A program made the position numbers and the translations under genes. This document shows, in pieces, positions 33,138-42,305 of a stretch of 64,000 bases of DNA (positions within the stretch are counted from its first letter, which is position 1; each line of letters opens with the position of its first letter). The notes under the pieces were generated by a model. That model searched no databases and was not told the DNA's origin. It was given only the letters and a program-made list of their open reading frames with translations. Source of the stretch: Porphyra umbilicalis (lineage: Eukaryota; Rhodophyta; Bangiophyceae; Bangiales; Bangiaceae); assembly GCA_002049455.2 (NCBI GenBank), contig KV919052.1, positions 35,842 to 99,841 on the forward strand, in the 5' to 3' direction.

Positions 33138-33464
33138 GGGACTATGTAGGACCCACGCGGGCTCTGAGAGCCCACTGTGAATCGAGGCGCATTTGCTCTC
33201 ATGCCCCACAGACGCATTTTCTTGAAATCGGTGGACGACAACGCGACCCAACTCATTCAATGGCTTGCAAAACTTTGCCCACGCCTCCCCCCTTCCCGCA
33301 TTTGCGCTGCTCACATCTGTCCGTAGGGCAGCCGTTCCGGCGATACAGAGCGCCAAAGAAACAGAAAAAATGCGTGCAGGCCTATAGAATCGGCTACGTT
33401 TCCATAGAGAGAATAATTCGTTCTCTGATCTGAGAAAAAATTATTGTGGCGCGCCCTGGTATGC

Positions 33465-33705
33465 CGGAGGAGGGGCGACCAATCCCCCCGGACCCCCCGA
33501 CCCGCCAACCGGCGGCCGGAGGGGAAGGCGGCCCTCCCCCCCGGACCCCCCCCACCCCGCCACCCGGCGGCCGGGGGGGAAGCGGCCCTCCTCCCCGGAC
33601 CCCCCCACCACGCCACCCGGCGGCCGCGGGGGACGCGGCCCTCCCAACGGGCCCCCCCACCCCGCCACTCGGCGGCCCCCCCACCCCGTCATCCAGCAGC
33701 CGGTG
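33465..33705 (+). repeat. GC hairpin minisatellite
   Basis: About five units of the 52-bp family, followed by CCAGCAGCCGGTGTGAAGAC and a CTCGCGCTGCGC segment. Confidence 0.6.
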
Positions 33706-34126
33706 TGAAGACGCCCTCGCGCTGCGCCACTCGCCGAAACTCTGGGCGTTCCCGAAAATCCTCTGATGGCACCAACTTGGCGAACGGAAAGTCACACGCT
33801 TACTTCGACGGCCTTGCGTTGCGCCGGTCGCCGAAAATCTGGGCTGCCCCAAAATCCTCCCTTTATTCCACTTTGGGAAACTGTAAGTCAGGGGATCAAT
33901 TCGACGGCCTCGCGCTGCGCCGCTCGCGGTTCTGAATGGAGTTGATCCGGGCGTGCACGCAGGTCCTTAGATTGTTTGTGGTCGGCATCCGCTGAAAATC
34001 TGGGCGCTCGCGCAATCCATTTGTTTGCCATTGTTGAACTCTGGGCCATCCCGACATTCCGCCGTGTTCGCCAAAATTGTTTACTGTAAGGCATTCATTT
34101 CGACGGCCTCGCGCTGCGCCGCTCGC

Positions 34127-34410
34127 GGATCTGGATGTTTTTGATCCGGGCGTTCAAGCAGGTCCTTAGAATGTTTGTCGTCGGAATGCGCTGAAAATCT
34201 GGGCCGTCGCGCAATCAATTTGTTTGCTTATGTAGCCCCTGTGCGAAACCCGATCGCGGCCATCCCACTGGGATGTACTTGACCCGGGCGTGCAGGCCGG
34301 TCCTTAGAATGTTTGTTGTCGGAATGCGCTGAAAATCCGGGCCGTCGCGCAATCCATTTGTTTGCCAATGTAGCCCGTGTGCGCGACCCGATCGCGGGCG
34401 TCCCATTTGT
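34127..34410 (+). repeat. 138-bp tandem repeat, two units
   Basis: GATCTGGATGTTTTTGATCC near 34,127 and GGATGTACTTGACCCGGG near 34,270, with the usual internal landmarks. Confidence 0.6.
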
Positions 34411-34465
34411 GGGCTGCACAGATATGCAGACATACATACAGACATGTGGCCCACCGCGAGCCTTC

Positions 34466-34471
34466 TATAAA
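34466..34471 (+). promoter_or_regulatory. TATA-like box of a macro-repeat unit
   Basis: TATAAA inside CCTTCTATAAAGGGAC. The upstream CCAAT-like element is mutated here (CCCATTTGTGGG). Confidence 0.3.
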
Positions 34472-34794
34472 GGGACTAGGAAGGACCCGCGCGGGCTCTG
34501 AGAGCCCACTGTCAATCGAGGCGCATGCTCTCACATGCCCCACAGACGCGTTTTCATGAAATCGCCAGACGACTACGCGACCCAGCTCATTCAACAGCTT
34601 GCAAACTTTTGCCCATGCCTCCCCCCCCCCCGTTAGCGCTGCACAGATTTGTCCGTAGGGCGGCCTTTCCGGAGATACAGAGCGCCGAAGAAAGAGAAAA
34701 AGTGCCTCCAGGACGATAGAATCGGCTACTGTACAGAGAGAGAAAACTTCGTTCTCCGTTCTGAGGATAGATGGTTGTGGCGCGGCCTTATATG

Positions 34795-35475
34795 CCAGGG
34801 GGAGGGGCGGCCCATGCCTCCGGACCCCCCCCACCGGCCACCCTTCGGCCGGGGGGAGGCGGCCCTCCCCCCGGACCCCCCCCACCCCACCAACCGGCGG
34901 CCGGGGGCGAGGCGGCCCTCCCCCCTGGACCCCCCCACCCCGCCACCCGGCGGCCGGGGGCGAGGCGGCCCTCCCCCCGGAACCCCCCCGGACCCTTCCA
35001 CCCCGCCACACCCCCCCCACCTCGCCACCCGGCGGCCAGGGGCGAGGCGGCCCTCCCCCCCGGACCCCCCCTCTCCGCCATCCGGCGGCCGGGGGGGAGG
35101 TGGCCCTCCCCCCCGGCTCCCCCCACCCCGCCACCCGGCGGCCCCCCCACCCTACCACCAAGCAGCCGGTGGGAAGGCGCCCTCGCGCTGCGCCGCTCGC
35201 CGTAAGGCTGGCGTTGGTACTGTGCAGTCAGCCCCCAATGACATTCAGACTGAGAGCAACGCGATAGGATCCACTGATGGATGCTGGGGGGGGGGCGGCC
35301 CTCCCCCCCCGGAACCCGCCCACCCCGCCACCCGGCGGCCAGCGAGGAGGCAGCCCTCCCCCCCGTACGCCCCCCACCTCGCCACCCGGCGGCCGGGGGG
35401 GAGGCGGCCCTCCCCCTCGGACCCCCCCACCCCACCACCCGGCGGCCCCCCCACCCCGCCACCCAGCATCCGGTG
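34795..35475 (+). repeat. GC hairpin minisatellite, two tracts
   Basis: Tracts at 34,795-35,165 and 35,285-35,475. GGCCCTC anchors at 34861, 34914 and 34967 give a 53-bp spacing. The two are separated by a 46-bp-type segment and GTACTGTGCAGTCAGCCCCC. Confidence 0.63.
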
Positions 35476-36364
35476 TGAAGACGCCCTCGCGCGGCGCCGC
35501 TCGCCCAAACTCTATGCGTTCCCGAAAATTCTCTGAATGCACCAATTCGGCGGACGGAAAGTCACGCGTTTACTTCGACGGCCTCGCGCTGCGCCGGTCG
35601 CCGAAAATCTGGGCCGTCCCCAAAAACCTCCGTTTATTCCAATTCGGGAAACTGTAAGTCAGGGGATCAATTCGACGGCCTCGCGCTGCGCCGCTCGCGG
35701 TTCTGGATGGAGTTGATCCGGGCGTGCACGCAGGTCCTTAGAATGTTTGTGCTCGGAATGCGCTGAAAATCTGGGCCGTCGCGCAATCCATTTGTTTGCT
35801 AATGTGGCCCCTGTGCGAAACCCGATCGCGGCCATCCCACTGGGATGCACTTGATCCGGGCGTGCATGCAGGTCCATAGAAAGTTTATGGTCGGAATGTG
35901 CTGAAGCTCTGGGCGCAATCCATTTGTTTGCCAATGTAGCCCATGTGCGCGACCCGATCGCGGGCGTCCCATTGGTGGTCTGCACAGAGATACAGACATA
36001 CATAGAGACATGTGGCCCACCGCGCGCCTTATACAAAGGGACTAGGTAGGACCCGCGCGGGCTCTGAGAGCCCACAGTAAATCGAGGAGCAATTTCTCAC
36101 ATGCCCCACAGACGCGTTTCCTTAAAATCGCCAGACGACTACGGGACCCAGCTCATTCAATAGCTTGCAAACATTTACCCATGCCTCCCCCCATCCCTCG
36201 TTTGCGCTGCGCAGATTTGTCTGTAGGGCAGCCGTTCCAGAGATACAGAGCGCCAAAGAAAGCGAAAAAGTGCCTCCAGGTCGATAGAATCGGCTACTGT
36301 CCAGAGAGAGAAAACTTCGTTCTCCGTTCTGAGGATAGATGATTGTGGCGCGGCCTTATATGCC

Positions 36365-36865
36365 AGGGGGAGGGGCGGCCCATGCCCCCGGACCCCCACC
36401 ACCCGCCACCCGGCGGCTGGGGGGGAGGCGGCCCTCCCCCCGGACCTTCCCCACCCCACCAACCGGCGGCCGGGGGCAAGGCAGCCCTCCCCCCTGAAAC
36501 CCCCCCACCCCGCCTCCCGGCGGCCGGGCGCGAGGCGGCCCTCCCCCTCGGACCCCACCCATTCCGCCTCCCGGCGGCCGGGGGCGAGGCGGCCCTTCCT
36601 CCCGGACCCCCCCCACCCCGCCTCCCGGCGGCCGGGGGCGAGGCGGCCCTCCCCCCGGGACCCCTCCCGGCGGCCATGAGCGAGGCGGCCCTCCCTCCCG
36701 GACCCCCCCCAACCCGCCACCCGGCGGTCGGGGGCGAGGCGGCCCTCCCCCGCGGACCCCGCCCACCCCGCAACCCGGCGGCCGGGGGGAAGGCGGCCCT
36801 TCCCCCCACATCCCCCCACCCCGCCACCCGGCGGCCCCCCCACCCCGCCACCCAGCAGCCGGTGT
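36365..36865 (+). repeat. GC hairpin minisatellite, largest tract of block II
   Basis: Nine to ten units of the 52-bp family with slight variation between GGGGGCGAGG and GGGGGGGAGG arms. Confidence 0.63.
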
Positions 36866-37087
36866 GAAGACGCCCTCGCGCTGCGCCGCACAGCGAATCT
36901 CTGGGCGTTCCCGAAAATCCTCTGATTGCACCAACTTGGCGGACGGAAAGTCACGCGTTTACTTCCACGGCCTCGCGCTGCGCCCCTCGCCGAAAATCTG
37001 GGCCGTCCCCAAAAACCTCTGTTTATTCCAAATCGGGAAACTGTAAGTCAGGAAATCAATTCGACGGCCTCGCGCTGCGCCGCTCGC

Positions 37088-37510
37088 GGTTCTGAATGGA
37101 GTTGATCCGGGAGTGCACGCAGGTCCTTAGAATGTTTGTGCTCGGAATGCGCTGAAAATCTGGGCCGTCGCGCAATCCATTTGTTTGCCAATGTGGCCCC
37201 TGTGCGAAACCCGATCGCGGCCATCCCACTGGGATGTATTTGATCCGGGCGTGCACGCAGGTCCTTATTATGTTTGTGGTCGGAATGCGCTGAAAATCTG
37301 GGCCGTCGCGCAATCCATTTGTTTGCCAATGTGGCCCCTATGCTACACCCGATCGCGGCCATCCCACTGGGATGTATTTGATCCGGGCGTGCAGGCAGGT
37401 CCTTAGAATGTTTGTTGACGGAATGCGCTGAAAATCCGGGCCGTCGCGCAATCCATTTGTTTGCCATTGTAGCCCCTGTGGGCCACCCGATCGCGAGCGT
37501 CCCATTGGTG
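37088..37510 (+). repeat. 138-bp tandem repeat, three near-identical units
   Basis: TTGATCCGGG starts at 37102, 37240 and 37378, exactly 138 bp apart. This is the clearest copy of this repeat in the window. Confidence 0.72.
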
Positions 37511-37538
37511 GGCTGCACATACAGACAGACAGACGCAT

Positions 37539-38692
37539 CGTCACGGCTGGCAGAATCCCCATCCAAACGGGTTTTAGATGGGCCTTGGATATTGTCTCGT
37601 TACTCTTTGGTTGTTGACGGATGGGCTTCTCCTGCTCATCCAAGCCCATCCATCAGAGTTTTCGATGGGATACCGCTGGGCTTTGGATGGGCTTCGGATG
37701 GGCGTTTCTAGCCGATGGCGTGGTCCCCAGTTCTGCCCACGAGTCCTTCGTGTCGAGGTGGCCCGCTCGAGAGACACCGTGCGATCCTCGGCAGGCTTGG
37801 CCGTTTCGTATTCAGAAACCCGGTGTGAAACCAAGAGGCCATGTCATTGGCTACCAGTCACACGTGGTTTGGCCACACCCGCGCAGCAGTTTGGGCCAAT
37901 CCAATTGGTCTTCTGGAAGTATAAGTACTCTGTTCCAAAGCTTGCCAATTGCACGGGCCTCGGTTGCAGCCGGCCGTCCTCACGACCGACTCCGAATCCG
38001 ACGAGGTGAAGTCGCGGCGGAAGCAGAGCTACAGCTTTGGTGAATCCAATGCCGTGTTGCTGGGGCGGGCGTCTTAGCGGGTGCCGGGGGCATGATGCGG
38101 ACTCTCAACACACTGTGCAAGTGACGGATTTTTTGCACTCTCAAAGCGAATAGCGAAGCGCAGCGTGGAGCACGGCGTTTCGCGATGTCACCGACTCATT
38201 GCGATTTTCAAGGCCAAGTCGTTTTCTGTCGCTGTCTGTCGGCGTGAACAAGACGACCGTTGGTCTGGTCGTGACGTCGACGGGGTGGACACAATGTACA
38301 AGATTTGAATCTTAAGTACTGAGAAATATGGGAGCTGTATCGCAGAAAAGCAAGGGTCGACCTCGTGCCGCGGACGCCGCTGAGCAGGCGGACCAGATGG
38401 GAGCAGTACGGGGGCTACAGTTAGCAAGGGCCCGGCTCAAGAGTAGAAATGTTGCTGGCCCAATGAGATGGCGTGAATTTTCCGCGCACGTGACGAGGGC
38501 CGAAAAGAAACGGCTGTGCTGCACAAGAGTGCAGTGACTTTTGACTGGCCTCGGTTGAGGAAGCCCATCCCGGTAACTCTTTGGATGGGGAATCGGGGGG
38601 CGCTCACAGACGTCAAAAACACCCATCCATCAGAGTTTTGGATACGGATAGGCTTTGGATGGGGGCGGATGGGGATTCTGCCGGCCGCGACG
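37539..38692. mobile_element. 1.15-kb non-autonomous element with 26-bp terminal inverted repeats
   Basis: The left end CGTCACGGCTGGCAGAATCC... and the reverse complement of the right end CGTCGCGGCCGGCAGAATCC... agree at 24 of 26 positions. Subterminal CCATCCATCAGAGTTTT and GGCTTTGGATGGGC occur near both ends. It splits a macro-repeat exactly between ...CAGACGCAT and GTGGCCCAC. The interior has no convincing gene. A clean target duplication is not visible; superfamily unassigned. Confidence 0.65.
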
Positions 38693-38712
38693 ACGTGGCC
38701 CACGGCGAGCTT

Positions 38713-38720
38713 TATATAAA
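38713..38720 (+). promoter_or_regulatory. TATA-like box of a macro-repeat unit
   Basis: TATATAAA followed by GGGACTAGGTAGG and the type-A leader. Its upstream CCAAT-like part lies on the other side of the inserted 1.15-kb element. Confidence 0.3.
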
Positions 38721-39044
38721 GGGACTAGGTAGGACCCGCGCGGGCTCTGAGAGCCCACTGTAAATCGAGGCGCATGCTCTCACATGCCCCACAGACGCGT
38801 TTTCATGAATTCGCCAGACGACTACGGGACCCAGCTCATTCAATAGCTTGCAAACACTTACCCACGCCTCCCCCCTTCCCCCGTTAGCGCTGCTCAGATT
38901 TGTCCGTAGGGCAGCCGTTCCGGAGATACAGAGCGCCAAAGAAAGAGAAAAAGTGCCTCCAGGCCGATATAATCGGCTACTTTTCCAGAGAGAGAATAAT
39001 TCGTTCTCCGTTCTGAGAATAGATGATTGTGGCGCGGCCTTATA

Positions 39045-39440
39045 TGCCAGGGGGAGGGGCGGCCCATGCCCCCGGACCCCCCCAACCCGCCACCCGGCGG
39101 CCGGGGGGGGGCGGCCCTCCCCCCCGGAACCCCCCCACCCCGCCACCCGGCGGCAGGGGAGGAGGCAGCCCTCCACCCCGGACACCCCCCACCACGCAAA
39201 CCCGGCGGCCGGGGAAGAGGCGGCCCTCCCCCCCGGACCCCCCCCACCCCGCCTCCCGAAGGCCGGGGACGAGGCAGCCATCATCCCTGGACCCCCCCCA
39301 ACCCGCCACCCTGCGGCCGGGGGCGAGGCGGCCCTCCCCCCCGGTCCCCACCACCCCGCCACCCGGCGGCCGGGGGGGAGGCGGCACTCCTTCCCGGCTC
39401 CCCACACCCCGCCACCCGGCGGCCCCCCCACCTTACCACC
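39045..39440 (+). repeat. GC hairpin minisatellite
   Basis: Seven to eight units of the 52-bp family, then GTGGGAAGGCGCCCTCGCGC. Confidence 0.6.
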
Positions 39441-39650
39441 AAGCAGCCGGTGGGAAGGCGCCCTCGCGCTGCGCCGCTCGCCGTAAGGCTGGCGTTGGTA
39501 CTGTGCAGTCAGCCCCCAATGACATTCAGACTGAGAGAAATACGATAGGATCCACTGAAGGATGCTGGGGGGGGGGCGGCCCTCCCCCCCCGGAACCCCG
39601 CCACCTCGCCACCCGGCGGCCACGGAGGAGGCAGCCCTCCACCCCGGACT

Positions 39651-41205
39651 GCCACCGCCACCGCCACCAGCCGTCGCCGCCGTCGCCACGGCCCGGTGCC
39701 ACCGGCGCCCGGTCTTGCCACCGCCGCTGTCACCTGCCGCCGCCGCCCCTGCCTGCCGCCGCCGCCACCACTAACTTCTATTGCCGCTAACGCCGCCCCC
39801 TGCCGCCGCCGCCTCAGCCTGCCGCCGCCTTCGCCGACGGCTGCCGGCACCGCCGCTCTCAGCTGCCTCCGCCGCAGCTGCCAGCCGCTGCCGCCACTGC
39901 TCTCGACCGCCGCCGTCGCCGACCTCGGCTGCCGCCACTGCCGCCCGCGGCGGCCGCCTCCGCCGTCCCCAGCCGACGTTGCCCCAGGCGGCTGCCGCCG
40001 TTGTCCCCGGCCGCTGCCGCCGCCGCCTCCGGCGGCTGCCGACGCCGCCCCGGCCGCTGCCGCCGCGGACCCCGAATTCAGCTGCCGCTCACGGCGGCTG
40101 GCGCCGCCCTCGGCCCCTGTTGCCGCCCTCGGCTGCCGCCTCCGCCGCCCTTGGCCGCTGGCGCCGCCGTCCCCGGCCGCTGACGCCGCCGCCCCCGAAT
40201 GCTGCCGCCGCTCACGGCGGCTGGCGCCGCCCTCGGCCCCTGCAGCCGCCCCCGGCTGCCGCCTCCGCCGCCCTCGGCCGCTGGCGCCGCTGTCCCCGGC
40301 CGCTGGCGCCGCCGCCCCGGGCGGCTGCCGCTGCCGCCTCCGACTGCTGCCGCCGCCGCCACCAGCTGCTGCCAACGCCACCCCCGGCGTCTGCCGCCGC
40401 CGACCCCGAGTTTTTTCGCCGCTCCCGGCGGCTGCCGCCGCCCCCGGCCGCTGCTGCCACCCCTGGGTGCTGCCGCCGCTTCTCTCGAGTGCTAGTTCCC
40501 CCGTCCCCGGCCGCTGCCGCAGCCACCCCCGGTCGCTGCCGCCACCGCCCCTGGCTGATGCCGCTGCTGCCCCCGGCTTGTTCCGCCGCCGCCCGCCTTC
40601 GCCGCCGCCGCTGGCCGCCGCCCCCACCCCTGGCCGCAGCCCGTGCCACTGGCGCCACCGCCACCGCTGGCGCCGCCCTGGTCTCTGGCGGGCGCCCCAC
40701 CTGCTGGCGCCACCCCCACCGCAGCCGCCGCCCCCGCCCCTGGCCGCGGTCCCCGCCGCTGGCGCCGCCGCCGTCGCTGGCGCTGCCCTGGCCGCCGGCT
40801 GGCGCCGCCACTGCCTGCCGCCGCCCCCGACGCTGGCCGCCTCCCCCCCTGGCGGCACCGCCCCAGCCGCTGCCGCAGCCCTGGCCGCGTGTGCGGCCCT
40901 GGCACCTGCCGGCCATCCCCCCTGCTGGCGTCGCCTGCGCCGGTGGCGCCGCCCTCGCCCCTGGCCGCGGCCTCCGCCGCTGGCGCCGCCGCCACCGCTG
41001 ACGACCGCCCCCGCCGCTGCCCGCCGCCCCTGCGGGCGGTCGGTGGTAGCGACCCCGGCGTCTGTACGGTCTGCGTGTGGATGGGCGTTCCATGGCGATT
41101 GGTGGGTGGCACATAGCGGGTGTGGGGGGTGGACGGTGCATGGGCTTTGGGTGTGGGTGGGGCGGCTGTTCACAGTGGCTGGCAGTGGGAGCCGGCGGAG
41201 GCGGT
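39651..41205 (-). repeat. GCC-rich dispersed element, copy 1
   Basis: About 1.4 kb of degenerate GCC/CCG triplets with a local 123-bp period (CTCACGGCGGCTGG at about 40,088 and 40,211), ending in a less repetitive stretch near 41,040-41,205. Its reverse complement matches 51,780-52,270 (for example CAGACCG, GTCGCTACCACCG/GTCGCTGCCACCG, GGGGCGGCGG-CAGCGGCGGGGGCGG). Long frames are open on both strands (about 500-550 codons); I attribute this to composition. Confidence 0.5.
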
Positions 41206-41393
41206 AGCGGCTGGCGTCTGTTTAGTACGTCAGTATTACATCCACCGATAACTGTTCATGCGCCACAGCTACGAGTGTGCGGGGATCTTATGGGACATTC
41301 AGGGAGGGCCTCGGGTGCTTTGGCAGCAATCCGCTTCCGCAGGCGACTCATACACACAATTATGAGGTGGCTTGGTTGGCGGAAAGGACGTTA

Positions 41394-41418
41394 GAGCACA
41401 CCCAACAACGTCGGTTGC
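41394..41418 (+). repeat. Left terminal inverted repeat of the Harbinger element
   Basis: 25 bp, GAGCACACCCAACAACG followed by TCGGTTGC. Preceded by TTA at 41391-41393. Confidence 0.88.
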
Positions 41419-41426
41419 GAACGATC

Positions 41427-41609
41427 TGCGAACCGTTTAAGAGCGCAACGTGTGCGCCTATGAGTGGCCAAAAGCGTTTCGGCAGCGATATGCGCAGGCT
41501 CTGCGAACCCGCTCCGCTCGGATCCAGAGTACTTGTTTTCTTCTGTCGGCAGATCGCAGTGCATGGGAAACGGAGAGGGTGACGTTGCTGGGTTATCGAC
41601 CTGCGAACT
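41427..41609 (+). promoter_or_regulatory. Left subterminal TGCGAACC sites
   Basis: TGCGAACC at 41427-41434 and 41502-41509, and TGCGAACT at 41602-41609. The same word clusters near the right end, as expected for transposase or Myb-protein binding sites. Binding is inference. Confidence 0.42.
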
Positions 41610-41619
41610 GGAGCTTGCG

Positions 41620-42300
41620 AGCGGCTTTCCCGTGAGATGTCCACATTCCGACAGTCCAGTGCGACATTTCAAGCAAACAGGCCATCGACCGACCTCGCGA
41701 TCACGCTGATCCGGACCCCAATCGTCAGCAAATAAGCCGGTCAAGTGAGTCACGCAGCGCGATAGGCTTCAAATGGCTGCAAATTCTTGCGATCGAGTAG
41801 ACACGACGAGGTCAAACGCACAAATGTCGGAGACACGTTGGCAGCATCTCGCATCATCTCGCGGCGCTGTCGCATCTCGCGACTGACAGCAGTGATTTGT
41901 AGGTCTCTCATTGGTCCGTTCAGCCGGCAGACGTACAGCATGCGTGCAATCTGGTGGCGCTTTCGCCTCGATCGACACTGGAGCATTCTGTTCTGAAGCG
42001 CCTGTGAGGCGGCCGCGTGGTGTCCGCCGGTCACCGTGACGCAGGGCGGGCACCCACGCGGCCGCCTGCGGCGGTCGGGCGGCCCGGCCTGCGAGGCTGC
42101 CGAGACGCGGCAGGGGCCACGCACGATCGCGTCCCTTGCGGAGCCGCAGAATCGTGCGACCCCCTCCGATTTTTGTGTCAGCGATCCGCATGCTCATTGG
42201 TCAGACGCACTCTCGCTGTGCACCTCCCCGGCCACACCCTCGATTGGCCGTCCACCGTGAACGGCCGTCTGGGCGCCACATGTCGCGCAGGGAGCTCTGT
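41620..42300. other. Non-coding 5' part of the Harbinger element
   Basis: Mixed sequence becoming rich in GGCCGCC from about 42,010. No gene supported; the likely upstream region of the plus-strand gene. Confidence 0.4.
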
Positions 42301-42305
42301 GGCGC

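Larger units (their letters stand above)
30655..39650 (+). repeat. Composite macro-repeat, block II (about six units plus an inserted element)
   Basis: Same unit order as block I. TATA-like positions lie near 31835, 33130, 34466, 36030 and 38713. Units here are longer (1.3-1.6 kb) and more alike, mostly with type-A leaders (GGACCCGCGCGGGCTCTGAG, then CACATGCCCCACAGACGCG, then GCCGTTCCGGAGATACAGAG). Many carry an extra single-copy segment (CTGATGGCACCAACTTGGCG). A separate 1.15-kb inverted-repeat element interrupts the fifth unit. The block is cut at about 39,650 by a GCC-rich element. Confidence 0.72.

Noticed and set aside
7541-39650. Macro-repeat as a CRISPR array
   Set aside because: Units are composite, with no uniform short repeat separated by unique equal-length spacers, and no cas genes; the context is eukaryotic.
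39509-41207. Open frames of 554 (minus) and 503 (plus) codons
   Set aside because: GCC triplet composition keeps several frames open at once; no domain and no frame-specific signal, so treated as a dispersed repeat.
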